A DNA stretch of 64,000 nucleotides, from NCBI RefSeq assembly GCF_019669905.1, contig NZ_AP019778.1, positions 177,447 through 241,446 on the forward strand. The letters are read 5' to 3'. The position numbers and the translations under genes were made by a program. This document shows positions 9,415 through 17,986 of the stretch, one piece after another. Below the pieces are notes generated by a model. That model ran no database searches, had not been told where the DNA came from, and worked only from the letters and a program-made list of their open reading frames with translations. The stretch comes from Methylomonas koyamae. GTDB taxonomy: Bacteria > Pseudomonadota > Gammaproteobacteria > Methylococcales > Methylomonadaceae. Position 1 is the first letter of the stretch, and every line of letters begins with the position of its first letter.

Positions 9415-9447
9415 ATTTCAGAGGCATTTAGCCAGCGGGTTTGAATT
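9415..9447 (+). repeat. 33-bp direct repeat, copy 2
   Basis: Identical to 8602-8634. It lies 38 bp after the stop of the flanked gene and about 165 bp upstream of the next gene. It may be a second regulator-binding site, or the scar of a duplication that inserted the 8688-9377 gene. Confidence 0.75.
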
Positions 9448-9551
9448 CCGGTTTTTGATATAACGGTTCGCGCTAACGTTCAAGGAGGTAGCTGGCTTCC
9501 CTAAATAATCAGCATATCTAACGACTCCCGGCGACGGGCAGTCAATTTAAA

Positions 9552-9605
9552 CCCTAAACGGGGGAATTCTCCGTTTAGGGGGAGTCCTCCGTCTAATTTA
9601 GGAGG
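9552..9605 (+). promoter_or_regulatory. 5' leader with two hairpins, second one covering the RBS
   Basis: CCCTAAACGG (9552-9561) pairs perfectly with CCGTTTAGGG (9571-9580). Just downstream, the CTCC-rich stretch ending at 9590 can pair with the strong ribosome-binding site AGGAGG at about 9600-9605 in front of ATG 9611. This leader could control translation. The structure is read from the sequence; the regulation is inference. Confidence 0.45.
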
Positions 9606-9610
9606 ATCTC

Positions 9611-9919
9611 ATGAAAATGCGCAAAGACACAGCGGTGCAGGTTCATCCCAGCGTCGAACAGTTCGATATCTTCGTGATCGATTGGGACGCACTGCCTCAA
9701 TTCACGGAATCGGAATTCGACGAGCTGCGTTACCGTTTGTTGCTGGCGATGTTGAGTTCGCTGAAAGACTTACGGGTCTGCGACGAACAAAAGGCGGATG
9801 CCTTGGAATGGTTGAAAAGTGACGACACGTCGCCTTTTTCGTTTCGAGTCTGCTGCGAATCGGAAGGTGTCGATTTCGAAGTAATGCGTGATCTGATTTT
9901 GGATCACTTGAGAATGTAA
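9611..9919 (+). CDS. Hypothetical acidic protein
   Basis: 102 residues, acidic, with no signal peptide or membrane segment. The start is fixed by a very strong ribosome-binding site (TTTAGGAGGATCTC). I do not recognise the family. It lies with other small conserved genes between the KfrA-like gene and the PRTRC operon. Confidence 0.7.
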   Translation: MKMRKDTAVQVHPSVEQFDIFVIDWDALPQFTESEFDELRYRLLLAMLSSLKDLRVCDEQKADALEWLKSDDTSPFSFRVCCESEGVDFEVMRDLILDHLRM

Positions 9920-9930
9920 TTTACCGAATC

Positions 9931-9953
9931 GCATCCCATGTTTCATGGGATGC
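9931..9953 (+). terminator. Hairpin after the 9611 gene
   Basis: GCATCCCATG and CATGGGATGC form a perfect 10-bp stem with a TTT loop, 11 bp after the stop at 9919. There is no T-run, so it may be a weak terminator or an mRNA 3' stability hairpin. Confidence 0.45.
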
Positions 9954-9986
9954 ACCTTATTCCTGGCGGCCTCTGGGGTGGGTTTT

Positions 9987-10199
9987 ATGAGTCAAGCGGA
10001 ACATGGCGGGCATTCTCCTTCATTGGAAGGGATTGAATCCAACCGTACCGACGTGCAGAGGCCGTTCGCGATCATTCATGTCAAACCCCACATCTGTAAT
10101 CCGGGTTCCCATCATCCGGATATGTCGTGCCGCGCCTGTGGCACTGGCAGCTATGCCGAAGACGCTGCTTCACCCTCTGACAAAACAGACGAACCATGA
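9987..10199 (+). CDS. Small hypothetical protein upstream of DUF1173 gene
   Basis: About 70 residues, with a His/Cys-rich middle (HICNPGSHHPDMSCRACGTG) that could bind a metal. Its stop overlaps the next ATG as ATGA at 10196-10199, which argues for a real translated frame. The ATG at 9987 follows GGGGTGGG and is better than 9945, which lies inside the 9931-9953 hairpin. Confidence 0.5.
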   Translation: MSQAEHGGHSPSLEGIESNRTDVQRPFAIIHVKPHICNPGSHHPDMSCRACGTGSYAEDAASPSDKTDEP

Positions 10200-11422
10200 G
10201 CCATTATCGATTAGACGGTATCGAATTCACCGAAGCTCACGAGGAGTTTCAAAACATATTGGCCCGAGCGTACGCCAATAAGCAACGGCCGTTGTGCTTG
10301 TGCATGGCAGACGGCGTCGAACTGTATATTGCCTATGCCCATGAACGATATTGGCTGAAACGGATGCCCAATTCCGGCGGCCACCATCATCCGGGCTGCG
10401 AATCCTACGAACCGCCGGCCGAATTGTCCGGCTTGGGCCAGGTGTACGGATCGGCCATCAAAGAAAATCTCGATACCGGCGTTACCCAATTGAAGTTCGA
10501 CTTTCGTCTGGCTCCAGGGAAAAGCCGAACGCCGGCCCTAGCATCCGAAACCGATGAAGCGGCCAAGCCGACCAGCATTAAAGCGTCCGAAGCCAAACTC
10601 GGCCTGCGCGGTTTGCTGCATTATCTCTGGGAGCAAAGCGGTTGGCAGCGCTGGGCGCCAGCGACCGAGTCACGGCGCAATTGGCATGGGTTGCGCAAAG
10701 CCCTGTTGGGGGCCTGCGCCGGAAAAGTCGCCAAAGCCATGCCACTGGATGAAATCGTGTTCATTCCGGAAACGTTCATCCTCGAAAGAAAGGATGAAAT
10801 CAGCGCCAGAACGGCGAAGTCCTTGGCTTGCTCGGACAACCAAAATCGCTTTCGGATGTTGATTGGCGAACTCAAGGAGATCAAGCCGGCTCGTTTCGGA
10901 CATAAGCTGGTTATCAAGCATCTGCCGGAGCACCCGTTTTATCTAAACGACCAGACCTATAAGCGCATGGTTAAGCAGTTCGATGCGGAATTGCTTTTGT
11001 GGCGAGGGATCGAATCCAGCCACTTGATTGTTATTGCGACTTTTTCGATTAACCAAGCCGGCTACGCGGAGTTGGACAACCTCAGCTTGATGAATGTCTC
11101 GTCGCAATGGATTCCGTTCGAAACTGCCGACGAATTGGCGCTAATCGAGTATTTGGTGGCGGAGGGCCGCTCGTTCAGCAAATGTTTGCGCTACAACCTG
11201 TCCAGAACGAAACCGTTAGCGTCGGCGGTACTGGTCGATATCAGAATGCCCTTGGCACTTTATATTGCCCGAGACGGCGCCGGGGATGAATCAGCGGATG
11301 GAATCGATGGTTTGATCGCCGACAGTCAGACGGCGTCGTACATCTGGGATCCAAAACAACCGGGTTTACCGTTCGAACCACAACAGGGGAAACCTCAAAT
11401 CGCCTATGCCGCAACTGTATAA
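10196..11422 (+). CDS. DUF1173-family mobile-element protein
   Basis: 408 residues. The N-terminal signature RPLCLCMADGVELYIAY, then LKRMPNSGGHHHPGCESYEPP and LSGLGQVYGSAI, matches DUF1173 proteins of integrative elements and plasmids. The Cys and His in CLCM, HHHPGC suggest a metal site. The centre has LRGLLHYLWEQSGWQRWAP. Function is unknown in the family. It is translationally coupled to the small upstream ORF. Confidence 0.8.
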   Translation: MSHYRLDGIEFTEAHEEFQNILARAYANKQRPLCLCMADGVELYIAYAHERYWLKRMPNSGGHHHPGCESYEPPAELSGLGQVYGSAIKENLDTGVTQLKFDFRLAPGKSRTPALASETDEAAKPTSIKASEAKLGLRGLLHYLWEQSGWQRWAPATESRRNWHGLRKALLGACAGKVAKAMPLDEIVFIPETFILERKDEISARTAKSLACSDNQNRFRMLIGELKEIKPARFGHKLVIKHLPEHPFYLNDQTYKRMVKQFDAELLLWRGIESSHLIVIATFSINQAGYAELDNLSLMNVSSQWIPFETADELALIEYLVAEGRSFSKCLRYNLSRTKPLASAVLVDIRMPLALYIARDGAGDESADGIDGLIADSQTASYIWDPKQPGLPFEPQQGKPQIAYAATV

Positions 11423-11455
11423 CCTTCAATCCACAACGACTTTAGGAATTGAGCT

Positions 11456-11644
11456 ATGACCAGTCCATTGCATTGGTACTCTTTGTCGTTTAGTTACAGT
11501 ACCGGATATTCCACCGGGTTCGCCAGTACCTGTATGGGTTGGCCGGATCCATTGTTGAGTACTCCCCGAATTAATAGTGCAACAGAAGATGCTTTAAGCC
11601 AAGTTACATCGTCGGCACGGGGAGTATATATCTTGGTTGCATGA
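11456..11644 (+). CDS. Small mobile-element protein, possibly frameshifted at its end
   Basis: 62 residues starting with PLHWYSLSFSYSTGYSTG after TTAGGAATTGAGCT. It resembles a small conserved element protein that I recall ending in a MTxEEF-like tail. Here such a tail (MTEEQVHTHV, 11641-11673) follows in another frame, overlapping the stop. A one-base deletion may have split it, but this rests on memory of the family. Confidence 0.45.
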   Translation: MTSPLHWYSLSFSYSTGYSTGFASTCMGWPDPLLSTPRINSATEDALSQVTSSARGVYILVA

Positions 11645-11730
11645 CTGAGGAACAAGTGCATACACACGTCTGAGAAAACTACCATTATGATCCGTCGCAA
11701 TAATTGTCAATTACCACTGAAGGAAAAATC

Positions 11731-12072
11731 ATGTTAAGCAAACTGATAAAGCTACTTCGTCGCAAGAAACCTGAGTCCCAAATTACCTCCCAACCAACAA
11801 CGGTGCAGCCATGTACGGCCCCGGAGGACAATGCAAATTATGCCCTGAGCTTTGCTGTTGGATACGCAACCAACAATGCTGCATTAGGCGGATTAGTAGG
11901 CGGTAGTTTCGCTGGCGGTCTGCTGGGCGATATCGCCCAAGATGGTGTCATTGGGGAGGACAGCGTGAGTCATTCTGCGCGCGACACGACCAAAGCTGAC
12001 ACAGTGTCACCTATCAGCTTGGATACCGGATCATCCGACACAAGCAGTGCGGACGCAGGCTCATGGGACTAA
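11731..12072 (+). CDS. Hypothetical protein with glycine-zipper segment
   Basis: About 113 residues from ATG 11731, preceded by GAAGGAAAAATC; a more upstream start at 11704 has no clear ribosome-binding site. It has a basic N-terminus (LIKLLRRKK), a hydrophobic glycine-zipper stretch (ALGGLVGGSFAGGLLGD) that could associate with membranes, and a Ser/Thr/Asp-rich tail. Family not recognised. It overlaps the next small ORF by 10 bp. Confidence 0.55.
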   Translation: MLSKLIKLLRRKKPESQITSQPTTVQPCTAPEDNANYALSFAVGYATNNAALGGLVGGSFAGGLLGDIAQDGVIGEDSVSHSARDTTKADTVSPISLDTGSSDTSSADAGSWD

Positions 12073-12185
12073 TTCTGGTCCTTTCCGATGCGGTTAACGC
12101 TGTTGTTCCAGAGGATGCTATGGCCGGTGTCGAGAATAGTGGCGATGAAGTGGATGTTATTGTTGAACGATTTACAGGCGAATAG
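12063..12185 (+). CDS. 40-residue ORF bridging two element genes
   Basis: ATG 12063 to TAG 12183-12185 encodes 40 residues (MGLILVLSDAVNAVVPEDAM and onward), overlapping the previous stop by 10 bp and ending 2 bp before the next ATG (12188). The packing suggests translational coupling. No family is known to me and there is no independent ribosome-binding site. Confidence 0.35.
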   Translation: MGLILVLSDAVNAVVPEDAMAGVENSGDEVDVIVERFTGE

Positions 12186-12187
12186 AC

Positions 12188-12424
12188 ATGGTTAGAGAAG
12201 AGCGTTACATCGTGTTCAAAATTTCGGATGTTGTCCGCTGTCTTTCAGACGACGACAAACAGCGATTGGCCGATATTCGGCAAAAGTTATGTGAGTACAG
12301 GCAGGCGAATGGCAAACCCGAGCAGCATTGCGTCGTCGCGGAATCCGATTGGCCAGAATACGAACCAATTTGGCAGGCGATTGCCGACCGTGTAGCAGCG
12401 GAACAAGCCGCCCAGGCGGATTAG
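12188..12424 (+). CDS. Small conserved mobile-element hypothetical protein
   Basis: 78 residues: RYIVFKISDVVRCLSDDDKQRL, then VVAESDWPEYEPIWQAI. I recall similar small proteins in integrative elements, of unknown function. No membrane segment. It lies in a same-strand run of small genes. Confidence 0.6.
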   Translation: MVREERYIVFKISDVVRCLSDDDKQRLADIRQKLCEYRQANGKPEQHCVVAESDWPEYEPIWQAIADRVAAEQAAQAD

Positions 12425-12491
12425 TGGATGACCATGCTGGCGCATCAATCTAAAGGCGAAACGACCTTTTCCAGTTGAGGCCTAATTGGTC

Positions 12492-12851
12492 ATGAGCACA
12501 GTCAATTTAATCGCGATTCTCACGCTTTATCGCCCAGCCGGCGACGGTCTATGGTATGGCTACGGTGCGCACAGCTCGATTCGGATTACCAAAGGCGTGA
12601 AAGAGTTTGTCGAAGCCGCCGGACAGACTGAACTATTGGCTTGGGCGGTGTCGGCTTTGCCGCCGCTTTCAAATTGTTATCCGTGGCTCAGGATCGAATT
12701 AACTAGCAGCGCCGGACAGGCGTTGTTATCGGTGACCGACGAAAAGGGTAAGCGGGTGACCGAGGATTCCTTGTCGTGGCCGGACCAACAGGTCGGACGT
12801 TGGATATTCTACTGGACGGACAGGGTATTACTGTTGTCCGGCGAATATTGA
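12492..12851 (+). CDS. Hypothetical protein
   Basis: 119 residues from ATG 12492; a TTG at 12486 is the only longer option. It is rich in Trp, Tyr and beta-type patterns (PAGDGLWYGYGAHSSIRI, WPDQQVGRWIFYWTDRVLLLSGEY). No domain recognised. It is the last gene before the MITE-like insertion and the PRTRC promoter. Confidence 0.55.
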   Translation: MSTVNLIAILTLYRPAGDGLWYGYGAHSSIRITKGVKEFVEAAGQTELLAWAVSALPPLSNCYPWLRIELTSSAGQALLSVTDEKGKRVTEDSLSWPDQQVGRWIFYWTDRVLLLSGEY

Positions 12852-12867
12852 ATAAATCCATCAGTCA

Positions 12868-13045
12868 TTAACAGGCTGTTGAAATTTAAAAATTCTCTCC
12901 ATTTTTGGGGCTAAAAATAAGTTTCGCGCAAAACACAACAATGTAAGTCATTGATTGTTGGTTGCATCCAAGTGGCTTTTTGCGGCAAATCCGCTGATTT
13001 TGGGGAAATTTTTCCACCGGTTTTCTTTTTTCAACAACCTGTTAA
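12868..13045. mobile_element. Candidate MITE with 17-bp terminal inverted repeats
   Basis: TTAACAGGCTGTTGAAA at 12868-12884 and TTTCAACAACCTGTTAA at 13029-13045 are inverted copies with one mismatch. They enclose about 145 bp of AT-rich sequence without a transposase. Each end carries TTAA, which could be a target duplication. CAGGNTGTTGAAA-type ends occur in several IS families, so this looks like a non-autonomous derivative. A 65-residue open frame nearby (12955-13152) crosses the right end and is probably not a gene. Confidence 0.6.
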
Positions 13046-13240
13046 AAGACAAGCCATCGGCGTTTGCCAAGGCATTTAGATCTTACTCTCTTTATCTAAT
13101 CTCGGTCGCTTTCATCTTATTCGGAAATCAGGTTGCGAGTGTTGTGATCTGAATGCTATTCGCCGCCCCCGCTCTCACAATGCATAGCCGTTGATTTTTG
13201 GTGTTGCATATTCAAAAAGCCATGTAACAGTTATTTCGTG

Positions 13241-13264
13241 ATTCGAATAATGCCTATTCGAATA
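13241..13264. promoter_or_regulatory. Tandem ATTCGAAT palindromes before the PRTRC operon
   Basis: The palindrome ATTCGAAT followed by A occurs at 13241-13249 and 13256-13264, a 15-bp period, about 40-60 bp before the parB-like start. Two evenly spaced palindromes suggest an autoregulatory operator or a small partition-site cluster. This is inference. Confidence 0.5.
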
Positions 13265-13302
13265 AACCATACCAATAATCCAAATAATGATGGAGCTTAT
13301 CG

Positions 13303-15240
13303 ATGGCCGAGAATAAAAAAAGTACCATTCAATTTAAAAGTATGCCGATCAATTTAATATCAATCCAAGAGGGGTTTAATCCCAGGGTTTATTTTAGTGA
13401 TGGTGAAATGCAGGAACTAATCGCATCAATTAAATCCGAAGGTGTTCTGCAACCAATCGTTGTTAGGCTTCAACCGGACAACAAAACCTATTGGGTCGTG
13501 GCCGGCGAGCGCCGCTATCGCGCTGCCGTCGCGGCAGGACTGCCCGAAATTCCGGCCGTGGTGCGTCACCTGGACGACAAACAGGCGCGGCTGACGGCTA
13601 CCATTGAAAACACCCAGCGAGCCGATATGAGTCCAGGCGAAGAAGCGATCGCGGCCCGAAACGTACTCAGCGACTGCGACGGTGATAGAGCGGAAGCATT
13701 GCGGTTACTAGGGTGGTCTGCTAGGAAGTTCGAGGCGAGGTTGTTGTTGTTACATGCCTCGACAGAGGTCTTGAATGAACTGACAACGAGAGCCATTAGG
13801 TTGGGTCACGCTGAATTGCTATGCCAGCTACCGTCCGATTTTCAAAATGCCACGCTGGAGAAATTAATCGAGCACCAGTATTCGGTTCCTGAATTGAAAG
13901 CGCGATTGAGTCGATTTGCCAGACCGTTGGAAAGCGCGATTTTCGATCGGACCGAGTGTGCGTCCTGCCATCACAATTCGTATTTGCAAGCGAACTTGTT
14001 CGACGAGCATGTCGAAAGCGGCCTATGTGCCAACCCCGATTGTTTCAACCAAAAAACCCAGGATGCCGTCGAAGCCCGGAAGCGCGATTTGCACGACCGC
14101 TACGCGGCGGTGTTTCTCGATACCGAAAAGCCGCCGCAGAGCTTTGTGGTCGTGATACAAACGGGGCAAAACGGCGTGGGCAAAACGCAATTCGAAAAGG
14201 GGTGTAGTCAGTGTCGACATTTTGGAGCCCTTCTTTCGACAAATCCCAATTCGCCGGGGAAAGTCAGCGAAGACTGTTGTTTTGACCTGGATTGCCACGG
14301 CCAAAAAGTGTGGGGATATCAAGCAAGCTTATCGAATCCGGGTTCATCCACGATGACCGGGAATACAGTCACAGCGACGGGTGCCGATGCGAAGAAGGGC
14401 GCCAACCCCGGCCGAGCCGATTCGGCTCATAAGCCATCGGACGGAACCAGCGGCGCCACACCGGGTAAAGTGCTCGAACACATCGAAGGCTTTTTCCGAG
14501 ATACCGGCGCCAAATACATTGTCCAACATCGGCACGGTAAACTGTTGGTCAACAGTTATGCATTATACCGGCTAGTGCAAACTACCTTTCCCAAAGAGGC
14601 CTTACCGATTGCCGCCGGAACGAAACAAGCGAGTTGGCCAATGTTCGGCACCCTGCGCGACTTTGTCGACGCATTCGGCTATCTCAGTATTGAAGAAATG
14701 ATGGCCTTCAACGAGAGGATGCTGACGCATTTGCTGGGACAGCATGAACGTATCAACACCACCATGAGCAAAGCTTGGGCGATGGGTTCCGCCGGGGTTT
14801 GCAAGTTCATGGATATTGCGCTCCAGGACGAGTTTATCGTAACCCGCGAGTTTCTGAGCGCTTTCACCAAATCGGGGATGGAGGGTTTGTTACGGGAAGC
14901 GATCAATGGAAAAGGGGTGGCTTTTGTCACCTATTACGAGGGTATCAACGAGAAAAACACCTTCGCCAACCTGATGAAAAAGAAAAATGGCGAAATTTTG
15001 GACGAGGTCTTTGGCTGTGGCTATGACTTTGCCGGATTCGTCCCGGCTTGCGTTATCCAATTTATGGGAGAGGATAAACCCGTCTCCGATCCGAACTCAA
15101 CGCACACAGCCGCTACGACCAGCAGCGCGTTAGCTTTGTCGGCGACCAACAGCATCCCTGAGTCGGGTTGGTTCGATGACGATGACGACGAGCGTATCGC
15201 CAACCAAGACTACACACTAGACCCTGAATTAGAGGTTTAA
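13303..15240 (+). CDS. PRTRC system ParB-family protein
   Basis: 645 residues. The ParB/Spo0J nuclease-like domain covers residues ~15-110 and shows the family motif GERRYRAA (68-75) and IENTQRADMSPGEEA. A helix-turn-helix region follows at ~130-165. A Cys/His cluster (CASCHH, then CANPDC) lies at about residues 219-245 and may bind zinc. The long C-terminal half is specific to the PRTRC type and ends acidic. ParB-like proteins bind centromere-like DNA for element partition or regulation. It is the first gene of the operon; ATG 13303 is preceded by GGAGC. No ParA gene lies in the window. Confidence 0.88.
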   Translation: MAENKKSTIQFKSMPINLISIQEGFNPRVYFSDGEMQELIASIKSEGVLQPIVVRLQPDNKTYWVVAGERRYRAAVAAGLPEIPAVVRHLDDKQARLTATIENTQRADMSPGEEAIAARNVLSDCDGDRAEALRLLGWSARKFEARLLLLHASTEVLNELTTRAIRLGHAELLCQLPSDFQNATLEKLIEHQYSVPELKARLSRFARPLESAIFDRTECASCHHNSYLQANLFDEHVESGLCANPDCFNQKTQDAVEARKRDLHDRYAAVFLDTEKPPQSFVVVIQTGQNGVGKTQFEKGCSQCRHFGALLSTNPNSPGKVSEDCCFDLDCHGQKVWGYQASLSNPGSSTMTGNTVTATGADAKKGANPGRADSAHKPSDGTSGATPGKVLEHIEGFFRDTGAKYIVQHRHGKLLVNSYALYRLVQTTFPKEALPIAAGTKQASWPMFGTLRDFVDAFGYLSIEEMMAFNERMLTHLLGQHERINTTMSKAWAMGSAGVCKFMDIALQDEFIVTREFLSAFTKSGMEGLLREAINGKGVAFVTYYEGINEKNTFANLMKKKNGEILDEVFGCGYDFAGFVPACVIQFMGEDKPVSDPNSTHTAATTSSALALSATNSIPESGWFDDDDDERIANQDYTLDPELEV

Positions 15241-15242
15241 CC

Positions 15243-15677
15243 ATGTTTGCACAGTTCGAAACAATTTTAGGCGATGGCGAAAGAATCGATTTTTCCATCT
15301 GCCGCCAAGGCAATCGTTTAACGGTGTTGATCCAACCCTGCTTCAACGGGCCTGACCCCGGCATTGACGACCCGCAATTGCAACAGGTCAGAGCGGCACT
15401 TTCGATGCCACTTTGCGTCACCGATATGGCCGCGAATCTGGACCGGGATTTTCCGGCCTGTTTAATGCAGTACGTGGACGTGGTGTCGGACGGTAAGAGT
15501 GTATTTGCTGAGTCCATGTCTCGCATTAGAGAGGCCGCAAAAACAGCCAATAGTCTCACAACGGCATCGACCGCGAACGAGAAGGCCGCGCAAATGCCAA
15601 AAAAAGCCGAGGACGACGACAACGACACGGCGCCGGTCGGCGCCAATCTTCCCACCGATAGCAAAAGCTTATTTTGA
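15243..15677 (+). CDS. PRTRC system protein E
   Basis: 144 residues, starting 2 bp after the ParB stop. The globular N-terminal ~100 residues (FETILGDGERIDFSICRQGNRLTVLIQP) fit PRTRC protein E in position and pattern. A charged linker and the acidic patch EDDDND follow. Its biochemical role is unknown in the family. Confidence 0.8.
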   Translation: MFAQFETILGDGERIDFSICRQGNRLTVLIQPCFNGPDPGIDDPQLQQVRAALSMPLCVTDMAANLDRDFPACLMQYVDVVSDGKSVFAESMSRIREAAKTANSLTTASTANEKAAQMPKKAEDDDNDTAPVGANLPTDSKSLF

Positions 15678-15688
15678 GGTCAGCCAAT

Positions 15689-15904
15689 ATGTCCGGCGCC
15701 ATTGTGACAAGACCCACACGTGTATTCAAAATGGGTGCGATCAGGCTGGCCGATCCGGCCCCGAATTTGCCGCCCATCGATGCCGTCAAACTCTACGGAA
15801 AAGCCTATCCGCATTTAGCGAATGCGGTGCTGGGCGAGCCGCAACTGATCGGCGATGAATTGCACTTTCCGATTAAAACCCATGAAGTCAAAACCAAAGG
15901 ATAG
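15689..15904 (+). CDS. PRTRC system protein C, ubiquitin-like
   Basis: 71 residues from ATG 15689 (a TTG at 15674 would only add MRSAN). The pattern of short beta strands (TRVFKMGAIRLADP) with central DAVKLYGKAYPHLANAVL matches PRTRC protein C, which is placed among the prokaryotic ubiquitin-like (Prok_Ub) proteins. The chain ends in -VKTKG, a single free C-terminal glycine, as expected for a protein an E1 enzyme could activate without prior trimming. The same operon encodes an E1-like ThiF and a JAMM peptidase. Conjugation is inference; no target is known. Confidence 0.82.
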   Translation: MSGAIVTRPTRVFKMGAIRLADPAPNLPPIDAVKLYGKAYPHLANAVLGEPQLIGDELHFPIKTHEVKTKG

Positions 15905-15991
15905 TACGGGTAATCTTGCCCTATTACAGCAGTGGGCGAGTGGTTTGCCCACTACCGATGACAGCGACAACGGCCTAATGGATTCAAACGT

Positions 15992-17212
15992 ATGTGTTCT
16001 GTTCCTGCTTTCGAGAACGATCAAATTGAAGCGAACGGCGTTAACCCACGTCCCCGCGCAAACCTTGCCCTTGATTTGAATGTATTGTTTAAGGAAGTGC
16101 GCCTGGACTTCGACCTGCGGTCGTTGATTGACGGGATTGTCGAACAGCAAGCGATCCAGTTATTCCGGCAGAACAGAGCAGTGTTCAGCACCGCGATACT
16201 GTTAGCTTATGAAATGGGCTTGGTAACGCCAGCCGAAATTGACGAGCACTTCGCCGGCGGATCACAGGCGCTTACAGGGCTGTACCGGGAAAGTTTAAAG
16301 CGGATTGACGCCAAGTTGAATGCGGTCGCGCAAGCGATCGTCGGCGAGGATGACGACGATTTTGAAGTGATCGCCTTCGAGTTCCGAGTCAGGGAAGATT
16401 ACGGCCGTAGCGAGGCCGGCCCACAGCCCGTGGATTTGGTGATGGCCCTGAATGCGCGATTCACGCAGTTGGATTTGATCGAAGTCGATCGGGCGTTGGC
16501 GAAGGTGGTTATTGGCTGTATTCGCTATATCCAAGATTTCGGCGAAATCGGCATCTGTGCCTGCGATATCCAGCGGACGGGGATTGGCTTTTTCCTTGAA
16601 GACGAGCTGAGCGAATTGAAAGCCGAAATCAATGGTGGCAATAACGCCAGCGATCGGGAACTCGCCGAGTTGTTTCTAGAACGAGGCCAGTATCCCTTCA
16701 GCGAATTCACTGATGATGCGGATTATCTGGAAGAGCGCATCGAATTACTGCGGCGAATCATTAACAATGACCCGGAGAAACTCTTCGGCGACATTCCGGA
16801 TTTGAAAGGTATTCGAGCGTTTCATCGCTTACACAAGCAGCAGGACGCTTATGTCACCAGCCCCTGGTGGCCGTTTATCGAAGAAAGCCTCGCGTTTATT
16901 CGGTTCGTTGAAAAAATAAAAAAGAACCATCACCCCGAATTCACGATATTTGACTCCACCGGGTCTTTTTATAGCGATTGCGGCATTGGGGTGGGTCATG
17001 CTATCGGCTTTGGCTTTGACTGGGAAGATACACTCGCTGCCGAACTGTACGAAGACATTGCCAATGCCGGTGAAACGCCCATGAGTTCAATCGCGTTGAA
17101 CCCTATTGCGTTAAACCAGACCGCTGACAAACTGATGATACTGGCTAAAGCGAGAGGGTTAATTCGGTTGGCCGAAATGATTCAAATAAACCAGCAAGGT
17201 GACGATGACTGA
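15992..17212 (+). CDS. PRTRC system protein F
   Basis: 406 residues: acidic, helical, without membrane segments. Position between proteins C and B and the segment FDLRSLIDGIVEQQAIQLF match PRTRC protein F. No catalytic motif is visible. The ATG at 15992 lies 87 bp after gene C, the widest gap in the early operon; the end overlaps gene B by 8 bp. Confidence 0.78.
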   Translation: MCSVPAFENDQIEANGVNPRPRANLALDLNVLFKEVRLDFDLRSLIDGIVEQQAIQLFRQNRAVFSTAILLAYEMGLVTPAEIDEHFAGGSQALTGLYRESLKRIDAKLNAVAQAIVGEDDDDFEVIAFEFRVREDYGRSEAGPQPVDLVMALNARFTQLDLIEVDRALAKVVIGCIRYIQDFGEIGICACDIQRTGIGFFLEDELSELKAEINGGNNASDRELAELFLERGQYPFSEFTDDADYLEERIELLRRIINNDPEKLFGDIPDLKGIRAFHRLHKQQDAYVTSPWWPFIEESLAFIRFVEKIKKNHHPEFTIFDSTGSFYSDCGIGVGHAIGFGFDWEDTLAAELYEDIANAGETPMSSIALNPIALNQTADKLMILAKARGLIRLAEMIQINQQGDDD

Positions 17213-17975
17213 ATTTTTTGCACACTGTGTCGAACCGTCGGCCAGAATTAGCCCGATGACCGCCATTCTCGTTCACGAACTGAAACATATAGGGACTGGG
17301 GCGAGCGGCGTTAGCGGTAGCAGACTGATTTCATCCGCGCATGAGTTTTTCGAGGGCGATGACGGTAAGCTGGTCGTGGGCGCCGGCAAGCTAATGGGGC
17401 GTGACGATCTGGAAAACTTGCTCCGGGAAATCCTGAATAGATCGCTGCGAAAAGCGACGCTATTGCCAACGGCGGTGGTCTCGATCAGCAGCACGCATAT
17501 CGCATGGACGACCCCGGCCGCAGTTCGCCCCATGATATTCAAGCCGGTAGGATTGAAGCCGCAAACGCTGACGGTGCCTTGGCCGCGTTTACTGATGGTG
17601 GCTAACAGCAACAGTCATTTCTCGGTTGCGGCATTAGCGAGCAACCGGAGGATTACGGCGCATACGAAGCTCTACCACGCGCCCTTGATGAACGTTAATC
17701 AGGTTGGCAGAGTGTGTACTGGCAGTGCGCCATTGCCGGATTATTGCGATGCCGAGCAATTAACGGCCTGGGAAGCGGTAATGTTCGAAAGCGCATTCAC
17801 CCATGTCAATCATCCGCATAGCCTGAAAGTCGGCCATCAAGCAGACGCCGTCGAAACCAAAGACTGTTTCAAATTCTGGGCCGATCTGGCCACGCAAAAC
17901 ACAGTGCGATTTCCAAACAGCGCATTAAACCCGTTAAAAATGTCCGTTACAGACTTTATCAGCAGACACGCATAG
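17205..17975 (+). CDS. PRTRC system protein B
   Basis: 256 residues from ATG 17205 (GTG at 17199 also possible), overlapping the stop of gene F. The motif FKPVGLKPQTLTVPWPRLLMV and the end VNHPHSLKVG followed by a FWADL segment are PRTRC protein B features. No enzymatic motif is evident; the role is unknown. Co-translation with F is likely from the overlap. Confidence 0.8.
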   Translation: MTEFFAHCVEPSARISPMTAILVHELKHIGTGASGVSGSRLISSAHEFFEGDDGKLVVGAGKLMGRDDLENLLREILNRSLRKATLLPTAVVSISSTHIAWTTPAAVRPMIFKPVGLKPQTLTVPWPRLLMVANSNSHFSVAALASNRRITAHTKLYHAPLMNVNQVGRVCTGSAPLPDYCDAEQLTAWEAVMFESAFTHVNHPHSLKVGHQADAVETKDCFKFWADLATQNTVRFPNSALNPLKMSVTDFISRHA

Positions 17976-17986
17976 GCAGACTGAAG

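Noticed and set aside
12955..13152. 65-residue plus-strand ORF
   Set aside because: It crosses the right end of the MITE-like element and lacks a ribosome-binding site.
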